A stretch of 64,000 nucleotides of DNA from Streptomyces sp. (lineage in GTDB: Bacteria; Actinomycetota; Actinomycetes; Streptomycetales; Streptomycetaceae). Under the pieces are notes generated by a model. It ran no database searches. It had not been told where the DNA came from and saw only the letters and a list, made by a program, of their open reading frames with translations. Positions 1-8,440 of the stretch are shown piece after piece. The translations under genes were made by a program, and so were the position numbers. The first letter of the stretch is position 1, and the number at the start of each line of letters is the position of its first letter. Location of the stretch: assembly GCF_019510245.1 (NCBI RefSeq), contig NZ_JAEKKT010000208.1:16763-80762 (forward strand). Reading direction: 5' to 3'.

Positions 1-441
1 CAGGTCGTCCTCACCCACGAGACGACGCACGTGGCCACCCGCGCCCACACCACCGTCGCCACCCCGCTCTGGCTCTCCGAGGGCTACGCCGACTGGATCG
101 GCTACCTCGGCACCGGCCGCACACCCACCGAGGCGGCCCCCGAACTCGCCCGCGCCGTCGAGGCCGGAGACGCCCCCGAAGACCTTCCCGCCGACCAGGA
201 CTTCGGCTTCACCGACGACCCCACCAGACTGGCCCAGGCCTACGAGGGCGGCTGGCTGGCCTGCCGGATGATCGCCGCGCACTGGGGCGAGGAGAAGCTC
301 GGCGCCTTCTACCGGGCCGTCGGCGCGCACAAGGAACGCGCGGGCGCGGTGGAGGACGCCCTGAGGACGGAACTGGGCACGACCCTGCCGGACTTCACCG
401 CCCGCTGGCGGGGCTACCTGAAGGCGCAGCTGGGCGACTGA
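1..441 (+). CDS. Putative zinc metallopeptidase, C-terminal part (5' end outside window)
   Basis: The reading frame is open from base 1, so the gene is cut by the window edge. The first ATG in frame, at 31, is internal. Just upstream of it, bases 16-30 encode HETTH, an HExxH zinc-binding motif, followed about 20 residues later by LSEGYADW, whose Glu fits the third zinc ligand of gluzincin peptidases. About 146 residues are visible, with no membrane segment after the motif. The gene converges on the membrane glycosyltransferase that ends at 459, leaving a 17-bp gap. The substrate is unknown. It could equally be a peptidase-like protein of the DUF2268 or basic secretory type. The metallopeptidase call rests on the motif only. 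Confidence 0.7.
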   Translation, partial: QVVLTHETTHVATRAHTTVATPLWLSEGYADWIGYLGTGRTPTEAAPELARAVEAGDAPEDLPADQDFGFTDDPTRLAQAYEGGWLACRMIAAHWGEEKLGAFYRAVGAHKERAGAVEDALRTELGTTLPDFTARWRGYLKAQLGD

Positions 442-458
442 GCCGTTCGCCGCCGGGC

Positions 459-1736
459 TCAGGAGGAGACCGGCGTCTCCTCCGCGCCGGCCGCCCGAGC
501 GGGGACGGGGGCGGCGGCGTCCTCGGTCACCGTGGAGCGCCACAGTGCGCGGGCCGCCGTGACCGTGGCCGCGAGCAGCAGGCCGTTGCGCAGGAGCAGC
601 AGGGTGATGCCGTACCAGTCGCTGACCACGACGTGCGAGAAGCCGGCCGGGAACTCCAGGACGGTCACGAAGGCCGCCAGAAGGACCAGGACGGCCGGGA
701 GGGTCATGCGGCCGGCACGGAAGCAGAGGCAGACGGCGGCCAGACCCACCAGCCACACCATGTACTGCGGACTGATCACCCGGCTGGTGATCGTGAACAT
801 CAGGACTGCGGTGAAGGCCGCGTCCGCGAGCGTGTGGGAGCGGAAGCGGGCCGCCGACAGCCGCCACAGCAGCAGCCAGCCGAACGCGAGCGCGGTGAGC
901 AGCAGGGCCGCCGTGCTCACCGCCTGCACGTGCGGGCCGAGGAATTCGATCGAGCCGTAGTTGAGCAGCACCTCGCCGTGCCAGCCGAAGTGCCGGGCGA
1001 CGTGGAAGACCAGCGCGCCGAGGGACTCCACCTCGGTGCCCCGGTCCCGCTGGAAGGTCAGGAAGGCGAACGCGCCGGGCATGGCCACCGCGAACAGCGC
1101 GCCGACCGCGCCCGCCGTGACCGCCGCGGCTCCCCAGACCCGCCGCCTCACAGCACCCACCAGGAGCAGCGCCGGCCACACCTTCACCATCGCCCCGAAG
1201 CCGACGAGGGCGCCCGCGATCCGGGGGTGCCGGGCTCCGGCGAGCAGGGCGGCGACGGCGACGGCGGTGACCATCAGGTCGTAGCGGGAGTAGACGGTCG
1301 GGCCGAGGAGCGGGACGCCCAGCACCCAGACCCAGGCGCCGCGCAGGGTGCGGCCGGGTCGCGGGCCGGTGTGGAGCAGGAGGGAGAGGACCACCAGGTC
1401 GGACAGGCAGGCCAGGACGAAGAAGGCGGTCGGGTAGTCCAGGAAGGGGAGGAGGCCGGGGGAGAGGATCGCGAGGGCGGCCGCGGGCGGGTACTGCCAG
1501 GTGACGTCGTCCAGCGGAAACGTCCCGTGCCGCAGGACCTCGTACCAGCCCTGGTAGATGACGGAGACGTCGCTGGTGACGTCCGCGCCCGGGAACACGA
1601 ACACCTTCAGGACGAACAACAGCAGCACCAGCCGCGTGGCACCCCAGGTGACCAGCGGCAACACCAGGGCACGCCGCCCGCCCGTCCTGTCCACCTGAGC
1701 CCCTGTCCGTCGGCATCGCCGTGTCGAGTGGGCCAC
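459..1736 (-). CDS. GT87-like polytopic membrane mannosyltransferase
   Basis: This 425-residue, very hydrophobic protein has about ten membrane segments. It resembles GT-C/GT87 polyprenol-phosphate-mannose-dependent transferases (M. tuberculosis Rv2181 is the family example I have in mind). An early extracytoplasmic region contains WQYPP, and a conserved SRYD follows the fourth segment. I chose the GTG at 1736 because GGGAG lies 7 nt upstream. The open frame runs much further back, but only as a shadow of the divergent gene at 1809. The neighbouring PimB'-type gene suggests a role in mannosylating a phosphoinositide or other envelope lipid. The acceptor cannot be told from sequence. Confidence 0.75.
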   Translation of the reverse strand: MAHSTRRCRRTGAQVDRTGGRRALVLPLVTWGATRLVLLLFVLKVFVFPGADVTSDVSVIYQGWYEVLRHGTFPLDDVTWQYPPAAALAILSPGLLPFLDYPTAFFVLACLSDLVVLSLLLHTGPRPGRTLRGAWVWVLGVPLLGPTVYSRYDLMVTAVAVAALLAGARHPRIAGALVGFGAMVKVWPALLLVGAVRRRVWGAAAVTAGAVGALFAVAMPGAFAFLTFQRDRGTEVESLGALVFHVARHFGWHGEVLLNYGSIEFLGPHVQAVSTAALLLTALAFGWLLLWRLSAARFRSHTLADAAFTAVLMFTITSRVISPQYMVWLVGLAAVCLCFRAGRMTLPAVLVLLAAFVTVLEFPAGFSHVVVSDWYGITLLLLRNGLLLAATVTAARALWRSTVTEDAAAPVPARAAGAEETPVSS

Positions 1737-1808
1737 ATGATCTCCCGACGTCCTGTGCGGGGGCCATGAAGCGTGGCCGAACACACTGTGCGGGTAGGGT
1801 CGGCGCCG

Positions 1809-2951
1809 ATGAACAAGACCCTGGTCGTGACCAACGACTTCCCGCCCCGGCCGGGCGGTATCCAGGCCTTCCTGCACAACATGGCGCTGCGCCTGGACCC
1901 CGAGCGGCTCGTCGTCTACGCGTCCACCTGGAAGCGGGGGCGGGAGGGCGCCGAGGCCACCGCCGCGTTCGACGCGGAGCAGCCCTTCGCCGTCGTACGC
2001 GACCGTACGACGATGCTGCTGCCGACGCCCGGGGCGACCCGGACGGCGGTCGGGCTGCTGCGGGAGCACGGGTGCACGTCGGTGTGGTTCGGGGCGGCGG
2101 CTCCGCTGGGCCTGATGGCGCCGGCGCTGCGGAAGGCGGGGGCGGAGCGGCTGGTCGCCACGACCCACGGGCACGAGGCGGGCTGGGCGCAGTTGCCCGC
2201 GGCGCGGCAGTTGCTCGGGCGGATCGGGGACGCGACCGACACGATCACCTATCTCGGCGAGTACACGCGGTCCCGGATCGCGACCGCGCTCAGTGCCGAG
2301 GCGGCGGGGCGGATGGTGCAGCTGCCGCCGGGGGTGGACGAGAAGACCTTCCATCCGGGGTCGGGCGGGGACGCGGTGCGGGCGCGGCTGGGGCTGACCG
2401 ACCGGCCGGTGGTCGTGTGCGTGTCGCGGCTGGTGCCGCGCAAGGGGCAGGACACGCTGATCCTCGCGATGCCGCTGATCCTGGCCGCCGAGCCGGACGC
2501 GGTGCTGCTGATCGTGGGCGGCGGGCCGTACGAGAAGGAGCTGCGGCGGCTGGTCCGGGAGACCGGGGTCGAGGCGTCGGTGCGGTTCACGGGGGCGGTG
2601 CCGTGGGCCGAGCTGCCCGCGCACTTCGGTGCGGGTGACGTGTTCGCCATGCCGTGCCGGACCCGGCGGGGCGGGCTGGACGTGGAGGGGCTCGGGATCG
2701 TGTACCTGGAGGCCTCGGCGACCGGGCTGCCGGTGGTGGCGGGGGATTCGGGGGGTGCGCCGGACGCGGTCCTCGACGGGGAGACCGGGTGGGTGGTGCG
2801 AGGCGGGTCCCCCGAGGAGGCCGCCGAGCGCATCGTGGTGCTGCTGGGTGATGCCGAGCTGCGTCAGCGGATGGGCTCGCGCGGGCGGCGGTGGGTCGAG
2901 GAACGGTGGCGGTGGGATCTCCTTGCGGAGAGGCTGAAGGAGTTGCTGTAG
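1809..2951 (+). CDS. pimB: PimB'-type GDP-mannose-dependent glycosyltransferase (GT4)
   Basis: This 380-residue GT-B enzyme should be cytoplasmic or membrane-associated and probably adds mannose to a phosphatidylinositol mannoside. The N-terminal acceptor loop reads NDFPPRPGGIQ. The donor-site Arg and Lys lie in VSRLVPRKGQ, and the E-x7-E motif of GT4 enzymes is in EGLGIVYLE. I chose the ATG at 1809. It has no convincing Shine-Dalgarno sequence, but TAGGGT at 1795-1800 lies 8 nt upstream, so the mRNA may be leaderless. An in-frame GTG at 1773 is an alternative. The gene is divergent from the GT87-like gene. Orthology with Rv2188c is inferred from sequence style and gene order. Confidence 0.82.
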   Translation: MNKTLVVTNDFPPRPGGIQAFLHNMALRLDPERLVVYASTWKRGREGAEATAAFDAEQPFAVVRDRTTMLLPTPGATRTAVGLLREHGCTSVWFGAAAPLGLMAPALRKAGAERLVATTHGHEAGWAQLPAARQLLGRIGDATDTITYLGEYTRSRIATALSAEAAGRMVQLPPGVDEKTFHPGSGGDAVRARLGLTDRPVVVCVSRLVPRKGQDTLILAMPLILAAEPDAVLLIVGGGPYEKELRRLVRETGVEASVRFTGAVPWAELPAHFGAGDVFAMPCRTRRGGLDVEGLGIVYLEASATGLPVVAGDSGGAPDAVLDGETGWVVRGGSPEEAAERIVVLLGDAELRQRMGSRGRRWVEERWRWDLLAERLKELL

Positions 2952-2983
2952 GGCGCTTTGAGGCCGTTGTTCGCCTGCGGGGC

Positions 2984-3027
2984 GGTGGGGGCCGGTCGCG
3001 CAGTTCCCCGCGCCCCTGACGGGGCGC
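2984..3027 (+). repeat. Short Streptomyces 3'-end repeat, core form
   Basis: A GGTGGGGGCCGGTCGCGCAG stretch is followed by TTCCCC and a GCGCCCCT-GAC-GGGGCGC hairpin, starting 33 bp after the glycosyltransferase stop. The same core occurs at 8284, 17551 (minus), 29703 (minus) and 41519. It probably acts as a terminator. Confidence 0.75.
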
Positions 3028-3079
3028 TGTTGTTGCCGTAGCTCTAGGCGGAAGCCGAAAATCCGCACATGCTGCGCGC

Positions 3080-4714
3080 ATGACAGCAAAACTGATGCAG
3101 CGTCAGCTGACTAGGCGTCACATCCTGGGCGTGATCGCCCTCCAGACCGCCGCAGCGGCCGGTCTCACCCGTGTCGGGCTCCAGTCGGCGCAGGCCGCCG
3201 AGGAAGCGGCCGACGTCGACAACGCGCCCGCGATCGTGGTCGGTTCGGGGTACGGCGGGGCCGTGGCCGCGCTGCGCCTCGGACAGGCCGGGGTGCGCAC
3301 CCTCATGCTCGAGATGGGCCAGCTGTGGAACACCGCCGGCTCCGACGGCAAGATCTTCTGTTCCACCGCCGCCCCGGACAAGCGGTCCATGTGGTTCAAG
3401 ACCCGCACGGAGGCCCCGCTCGCCACCTTCCTCTGGCTGGACGTCGTCAACAAGGACATCACCGCCTATCCGGGAGTGCTCGACCGCGTGCACTACGACA
3501 ACATGTCCGTGTACGTCGGGCGGGGTGTCGGCGGCGGGTCGCTGGTCAACGGGGGGATGGCCGTGACCCCGCTCCAGTCGTACTTCACCGAGCAGTTCCC
3601 CACCGTGGACGCGACCGCGATGTACAACACGTACTTCCCGCGCGCCCGCACCATGCTCGGCGTCAACAGCGTCGACCCCACCTGGTTCGAGTCGACCGAG
3701 TGGTACCAGTTCACCCGGACCTCCCGGAAGGCCGCCGCCAACACCGGGCTCAAGACCACCTTCGTACCCAACGTCTACGACTTCGGGTACATGCAGCAGG
3801 AGGCCGCCGGCACCGCCACCAAGTCCGCGCTCGCCCAGGAGGTCATCTACGGCAACAACCACGGCAAGAAGAGTCTCGACAAGACCTACCTCGCCGCCGC
3901 CCTCGGCACCGGCAACCTCACGATCCACACCCTGGAGAAGGTGAAGGCCGTCACGCGGGCGAGCGACGGGTCGTACGTCCTGAGCGTCGACCGGATCGAC
4001 ACCACCGGAGCCGTCGTCGAGAGCAAGCAGTACAGCTGCACCTACCTGTTCCTCGGCGGCGGGAGCCTCGGGACCACCGAGCTGCTCGTCCGGGCCCGGG
4101 ACACCGGGGCGCTGCCCGCGCTCAACTCCCGTGTGGGGGCGGGCTGGAGCACCAACGGCAACACCATGCTGGGGCGCGCCAACCACATCTGGGACACCAC
4201 CGGCGCCAACCAGGCGACCATGCCGGTCATGGGCATCGACGACTGGGCCAACACCGACAACCCGGTCTTCGCGGAGATCGCCCCGCTGCCCATCGGCTTC
4301 GAGACCTGGGTCAGCCTGTACCTGGCGATCACCAAGAACCCGCAACGGGCGTCCTTCACCTACGACTCCGCGAGCGACGCGGTGAAGCTGGGCTGGACCG
4401 CTGCCCAGAGCGCGGTCTCGGTCGCCATGGCCAAGAAGCTCTTCGACCGGATCAACTCGGCCAACGCGACGATCTACCGGTACGACCTGTTCGGGTCCGG
4501 CAGCAAGGTGTTCGCGGACGACTTCTGCTACCACCCGCTCGGCGGCTGCGTCCTGGGGCAGGCGACCGACGACTACGGCCGGGTGAAGGGGTACTCGAAG
4601 CTGTACGTCACGGACGGCTCGCTCGTGCCGGGGAACATCGGCGTGAACCCGTTCGTCACCATCACCGCGCTCGCCGAGCGGGCGATGGAACGGGTTCTCG
4701 CCGAGGACTTCTGA
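3080..4714 (+). CDS. choA: Secreted cholesterol oxidase (GMC family)
   Basis: This 544-residue flavoenzyme should oxidise and isomerise 3-beta-hydroxysterols (cholesterol to cholest-4-en-3-one) outside the cell. The N-terminus carries twin arginines (LTRRHILGV), a hydrophobic stretch and an AQA-type cleavage region near residue 38, so it is probably Tat-exported. The FAD-binding motif VVGSGYGGA is at about residues 53-61. The conserved active-site elements of this family are present: Glu in FAEIAP, His in CYHPLGGC and Asn in GVNPFVT. The length is close to the 546 residues of the Streptomyces SA-COO enzyme. The ATG at 3080 gives an intact signal peptide, but no good ribosome site is visible. 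The gene seems monocistronic. Confidence 0.92.
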   Translation: MTAKLMQRQLTRRHILGVIALQTAAAAGLTRVGLQSAQAAEEAADVDNAPAIVVGSGYGGAVAALRLGQAGVRTLMLEMGQLWNTAGSDGKIFCSTAAPDKRSMWFKTRTEAPLATFLWLDVVNKDITAYPGVLDRVHYDNMSVYVGRGVGGGSLVNGGMAVTPLQSYFTEQFPTVDATAMYNTYFPRARTMLGVNSVDPTWFESTEWYQFTRTSRKAAANTGLKTTFVPNVYDFGYMQQEAAGTATKSALAQEVIYGNNHGKKSLDKTYLAAALGTGNLTIHTLEKVKAVTRASDGSYVLSVDRIDTTGAVVESKQYSCTYLFLGGGSLGTTELLVRARDTGALPALNSRVGAGWSTNGNTMLGRANHIWDTTGANQATMPVMGIDDWANTDNPVFAEIAPLPIGFETWVSLYLAITKNPQRASFTYDSASDAVKLGWTAAQSAVSVAMAKKLFDRINSANATIYRYDLFGSGSKVFADDFCYHPLGGCVLGQATDDYGRVKGYSKLYVTDGSLVPGNIGVNPFVTITALAERAMERVLAEDF

Positions 4715-4742
4715 GCACCGGGAGGATGCCCCGAGCGCCGCT

Positions 4743-6539
4743 CTACTTCTGGTAGATGGCCTCGATCTCGTCCGCGTAGTCCTTCGCCACCACGTTACGC
4801 TTGAGCTTCAGGGACGGCGTCAGGTGGCCCGACTCCTCCGAGAACTGGGAGGACAGAATGCGGAACTTCCGCACCGATTCCGCCTTCGACACCGCGGCGT
4901 TGCCGTCGTCGACCGCGTCCTGGATCGCCGCGATCAGATCCGGGTCGTCACGCAGCGACGCCGCGGTGGAACCCGCCGGCTTGCCGTGGTCGGCCGCCCA
5001 GCGGCCCACGAACTCCTCGTCGATGGTGACCAGCGCGCCCACGAACGGCCGCCCGTCGCCCACCACCATGCACTCCGCGACCAGCGCGTGCGCGCGGATC
5101 CGGTCCTCGATCACGGCCGGGGCGACGTTCTTGCCGCCCGCGGTGACGATGATCTCCTTCTTGCGGCCGGTGATCCTGAGGTAGCCGTCCTCGTCCAGGG
5201 TGCCGATGTCCCCGGTGTGGAACCAGCCGTCGGCCAGCGCCTCGGCGGTTGCGGCCGGGTTGTTCCAGTACCCCTTGAACAGGTGCTCGCCGTGCAGCAG
5301 CACCTCACCGTCGTCCGCGATGCGGATCACCGAGCCGGGCAGCGGCTGCCCGACCGTGCCGATCTTCTGCCGGTCCCAGGGGTTGAACGCGGTCGCCGCA
5401 CACGATTCGGTCAGGCCGTAGCCCTCCAGGACCGAGAAGCCGATGCCGCGGAAGAAGTGGCCCAGGCGCTCGCCAAGCGGGGCGCCGCCGGAGATGGCGT
5501 ACTCGCCCCTGCCGCCGAGCACCGCGCGCAGCTTGCTGTAGACGAGCTTGTCGAAGGTCCTGTGCTTGATCTTCAGGCCGAGCGTCGGGCCCGACGGGGT
5601 GTCCAGCGCCTTGCTGTACGCGATCGCGGTGTCCGCGGCCTTGTCGAAGATCTTGCCCTTGCCGTCCGCCTGCGCCTTGGCGCGCGCCGAGTTGTAGACC
5701 TTCTCGAAGACGCGCGGGACGCCGAGGATCAGCGTCGGCCGGAAGGCGGCCAGTTCGTCGGTGAGGTTCTTGATGTCCGGGACGCAGCCCAGCTTGATCG
5801 GCGCCATCATCGGGGCGATCTGGACCAGGCGGCCGAAGACGTGCGCGAGCGGGAGGAAGAGCAGGACCGAACACTCGCCGGTGCGGAACAGGGGGCGCAG
5901 CCGCTCCACGATGTTGCCGCACTCCGCGAAGAAGGCGCGGTGGGTGAGGACACAGCCCTTGGGGCGGCCGGTCGTACCGCTCGTGTAGACGATGGTCGCC
6001 GGGTCGTCCGCCTTCGCCTGCGAGCTGCGCTCGTCGACCGTGGCGTCGGTGACGCCCTGGCCGAGTCTGCCGAGTTCCTCCAGCGCGCCGGCCTCGATCT
6101 GCCAGACGTGCTTGAGGGCGGGCAGCGTCTCGCGCACCGACTCGACGGCGGCCGTGTGGCCGTCGACTTCGACGATGCAGGCGGTCGCGCCGGAGTCGCT
6201 GAGGATCCACTGCACCTGCTCCGGCGAGCTGGTCTCGTACACCGGCACGGTGACCGCGCCGGCGCTCCAGATCGCGAAGTCGAGGAGCGTCCACTCGTAG
6301 CGGGTGCGGGACATCAGGCCCACCCGGTCACCCGGCTGGATGCCGGAGGCGATGAGGCCCTTCGCCGCCGCGTGCACCTCCGCCAGGAAGGCGGTGGCGG
6401 TCACGTCCTGCCAGACACCGGCGACCTTGCGGGCCATGACGGCTACGTTCGGATGCTGCGCGGCGTTTCTGCGGACGATGTCGGTCAGATTGCCGTCCGC
6501 GGGGACCTCGTACAAAGCCGGAAGGCTGAACTCGCGCAA
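4743..6539 (-). CDS. fadD15: Long-chain fatty-acid-CoA ligase (FadD15-like)
   Basis: This 598-residue member of the ANL superfamily activates long-chain fatty acids to acyl-CoA via acyl-AMP. The P-loop YTSGTTGRPKG is at about residue 185. The AMP-binding region with GYGLTESCA, the hinge RKKEIIVTAGGKN and the catalytic Lys near the end (LKLKRN) are all present. Translation starts at TTG 6539, where AGGAG lies about 9 nt upstream. The gene converges on the cholesterol oxidase gene with a 28-bp gap. A role in sterol side-chain use is tempting from the neighbour. However, the same ligase is adjacent to PimB' in mycobacteria without any link to sterols, so general lipid metabolism is more likely. 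Confidence 0.88.
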   Translation of the reverse strand: MREFSLPALYEVPADGNLTDIVRRNAAQHPNVAVMARKVAGVWQDVTATAFLAEVHAAAKGLIASGIQPGDRVGLMSRTRYEWTLLDFAIWSAGAVTVPVYETSSPEQVQWILSDSGATACIVEVDGHTAAVESVRETLPALKHVWQIEAGALEELGRLGQGVTDATVDERSSQAKADDPATIVYTSGTTGRPKGCVLTHRAFFAECGNIVERLRPLFRTGECSVLLFLPLAHVFGRLVQIAPMMAPIKLGCVPDIKNLTDELAAFRPTLILGVPRVFEKVYNSARAKAQADGKGKIFDKAADTAIAYSKALDTPSGPTLGLKIKHRTFDKLVYSKLRAVLGGRGEYAISGGAPLGERLGHFFRGIGFSVLEGYGLTESCAATAFNPWDRQKIGTVGQPLPGSVIRIADDGEVLLHGEHLFKGYWNNPAATAEALADGWFHTGDIGTLDEDGYLRITGRKKEIIVTAGGKNVAPAVIEDRIRAHALVAECMVVGDGRPFVGALVTIDEEFVGRWAADHGKPAGSTAASLRDDPDLIAAIQDAVDDGNAAVSKAESVRKFRILSSQFSEESGHLTPSLKLKRNVVAKDYADEIEAIYQK

Positions 6540-6855
6540 GACTGCTGCTCCTCATAGGGCGCCGACGCCACGACGTTGTGCGATGCGACGGTGCGGTCCA
6601 AGGCTCGGGCAGGTGCTCAGGGCTTCGCCACGGGCTGGGAGATCCGTTGGTTGAATTCCTGAGCACGACTGGACTGCCCGGACGTTACCCGCCGGTATGG
6701 CTTCTTCGACAGGGGGGTCCGGCGAGATGTTCGGTGCGTCACACAGGTTGGTGTTCCTTCGCGTACGGTAGTCCACGGCTTTAGTGACTGACCAGTAACC
6801 GCGGGCGCGGCCATCGCCTGTTCACGTTTGCCGCACAGGCCTACGCTTGATCACC
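6540..6855. other. 316-bp divergent intergenic region (acyl-CoA ligase / phosphoesterase)
   Basis: This space holds both divergent promoters. On the plus strand, TACGCT at 6842-6847 lies 8 nt from the phosphoesterase ATG and is the best -10 candidate. On the minus strand only the AGGAG ribosome site next to 6539 is clear. Short open frames here have no coding character. Confidence 0.5.
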
Positions 6856-7653
6856 ATGGCAGCCACACCCTCCGGCATCCCAAGGACCCGCGTCCACGTG
6901 GTCAGCGACGTGCACGGCAACGCCCGTGACCTGGCCAGAGCCGGCGACGGCGCCGACGCCCTGATCTGTCTCGGCGACCTGGTCCTCTTCCTCGACTACG
7001 CCGACCACTCCCGCGGCATCTTCCCCGACCTGTTCGGCGTCGAGAACGCCGACCGCCTCGTCGAACTCCGCACCGCCCGGCGCTTCGAGGAGGCCCGGGA
7101 ACTCGGCGCCCGGCTGTGGGGCGGGATCGGCATGGACCGGGCGACGGCGATCGAGAAGGCGGTGCGCAAGCAGTACGCCGAGATGTTCGCGGCGTTCCCG
7201 ACACCGACGTACGCGACCTACGGCAACGTCGACATGCCGCCGCTGTGGCGGGAGTACGCGGGCCCGGGCACCACCGTCCTGGACGGCGAGCGGGTCGAGA
7301 TCGGCGGGTGGGTCTTCGGCTTCGTCGGCGGCGGCCTGCGCACCCCCATGCGCACCCCCTACGAGATCTCCGACGAGGAGTACGCGGCGAAGATCGAGGC
7401 GCTCGGCGAGGTCGACGTGCTGTGCACGCACATCCCGCCGGAGGTGCCGGAGCTGGTCTACGACACGGTCGCGCGCCGTTTCGAACGGGGCAGCCGGGCG
7501 CTGCTGGACGCCATCCGCCGCACCCGCCCCCGGTATTCGCTCTTCGGACACGTCCACCAGCCGCTGGTGAAGCGGATGCGGATCGGGGCCACCGAGTGCG
7601 TGAACGTCGGGCACTTCGCCGGTACCGGCCGGCCCTGGGCGCTGGAATGGTGA
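6856..7653 (+). CDS. Calcineurin-like metallophosphoesterase
   Basis: This 265-residue cytoplasmic protein carries the complete metal-binding set of the family: SDVHGN near residue 18, LGDLVLF, GNVD, CTHIPP and GHVHQP near the C-terminus. Hydrolysis of a phosphomonoester or phosphodiester is therefore likely, but the substrate is unknown. The start at ATG 6856 is preferred over the in-frame TTG at 6847. There is no Shine-Dalgarno sequence, and a TACGCT -10 box ends 8 nt before the ATG, consistent with a leaderless mRNA. It is transcribed separately from the SRPBCC gene, 140 bp downstream. Confidence 0.85.
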   Translation: MAATPSGIPRTRVHVVSDVHGNARDLARAGDGADALICLGDLVLFLDYADHSRGIFPDLFGVENADRLVELRTARRFEEARELGARLWGGIGMDRATAIEKAVRKQYAEMFAAFPTPTYATYGNVDMPPLWREYAGPGTTVLDGERVEIGGWVFGFVGGGLRTPMRTPYEISDEEYAAKIEALGEVDVLCTHIPPEVPELVYDTVARRFERGSRALLDAIRRTRPRYSLFGHVHQPLVKRMRIGATECVNVGHFAGTGRPWALEW

Positions 7654-7793
7654 CGGCCGCGGACAGGGGGTGAAGTCGGCTGGTCGGACGCGCGGTAGCC
7701 TTCACGCGGCACGCGTGTGCGCACGCCCGCGCACGCCGACCCCCTTACTCGTCCCACCGGTCCCACCGGCCCGCATCTGGAGGAGCCACGGCG

Positions 7794-8237
7794 ATGGCGG
7801 AACACACCAGCTCGAACATCACGATCGAGGCGGCCCCGGCCGACGTCATGGCGGTGATCGCCGACTTCGGGCGGTACCCGGACTGGACCGGCGAAGTGAA
7901 GGAGGCGGAGGTCCTGAAGACCGACGCCCAGGGCCGTGCCGAGCAGGTCCGCCTGGTCATGGACGCCGGTGCGATCAAGGACGACCAGGTCCTCGGGTAC
8001 ACGTGGACCGGTGACAACGAGGTCTCCTGGACGCTGGTGAAGTCCCAGATGCTCCGCTCCCTGGACGGCTCGTACCTCCTGAAGCCGGCGGGCGCGGGTT
8101 CGACCGAGGTCACGTACTCGCTGACGGTCGACGTGAAGATCCCGATGCTCGGGATGATCAAGCGCAAGGCGGAGAAGGTCATCATCGACCGGGCGCTGGC
8201 GGGGCTGAAGAAGAGGGTCGAGTCGGGGGAGAAGTGA
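7794..8237 (+). CDS. SRPBCC-family (START-like) protein
   Basis: This 147-residue protein is a single START/polyketide-cyclase fold that normally binds a hydrophobic ligand in a helix-grip cavity. The N-terminal strand with ITIEAAPADVM and the DFGRYPDWTGEV segment are typical, as is the long C-terminal helix with IDRALAGLKKRVE. GGAGG about 10 nt upstream supports ATG 7794. It is followed by a repeat and the ArsA-like gene. In M. tuberculosis the comparable neighbours are Rv2185c (SRPBCC) and Rv2184c (ArsA-like), which suggests a conserved functional pairing. No catalytic residues can be assigned and the ligand is unknown. Confidence 0.82.
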   Translation: MAEHTSSNITIEAAPADVMAVIADFGRYPDWTGEVKEAEVLKTDAQGRAEQVRLVMDAGAIKDDQVLGYTWTGDNEVSWTLVKSQMLRSLDGSYLLKPAGAGSTEVTYSLTVDVKIPMLGMIKRKAEKVIIDRALAGLKKRVESGEK

Positions 8238-8283
8238 GGTAGGGGCGCGTCGCGGGGGGTACGCGTAGCACCCCGGGTGCGGG

Positions 8284-8358
8284 CCGGTGGGGGCTGGTCG
8301 CGCAGTTCCTCCCCCAGCCTTTCGGCCGGGGGTACCCCCAGCGCCCCTTGCGGGGCGC
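8284..8358 (+). repeat. Short Streptomyces 3'-end repeat, long nested form
   Basis: The core GGGGGCTGGTCGCGCAGTTCC is present. Between it and the closing GCGCCCCT-TGC-GGGGCGC hairpin sits an extra palindromic block of about 30 bp, CCCCCAGCCT-TTC-GGCCGGGGG followed by TACCCCCAG. Copies with the same block lie at 41519 (plus) and 17551 (minus). The core copies at 2984 and 29703 lack it. Confidence 0.8.
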
Positions 8359-8440
8359 TTCACAGCCCCACTGCCGGCGCCGGCAAGTGACACCTGCGCC
8401 CGCTGAGGGCTCACCTGGACGTCCGTTACGGTTCACCCTC

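Noticed and set aside
459..3089. An 876-codon minus-strand open frame covering the GT87-like gene and running on through pimB
   Set aside because: Only the part from GTG 1736 has a ribosome site and membrane-protein composition. The rest is the Pro/Arg/Gln-rich shadow of pimB on the other strand.
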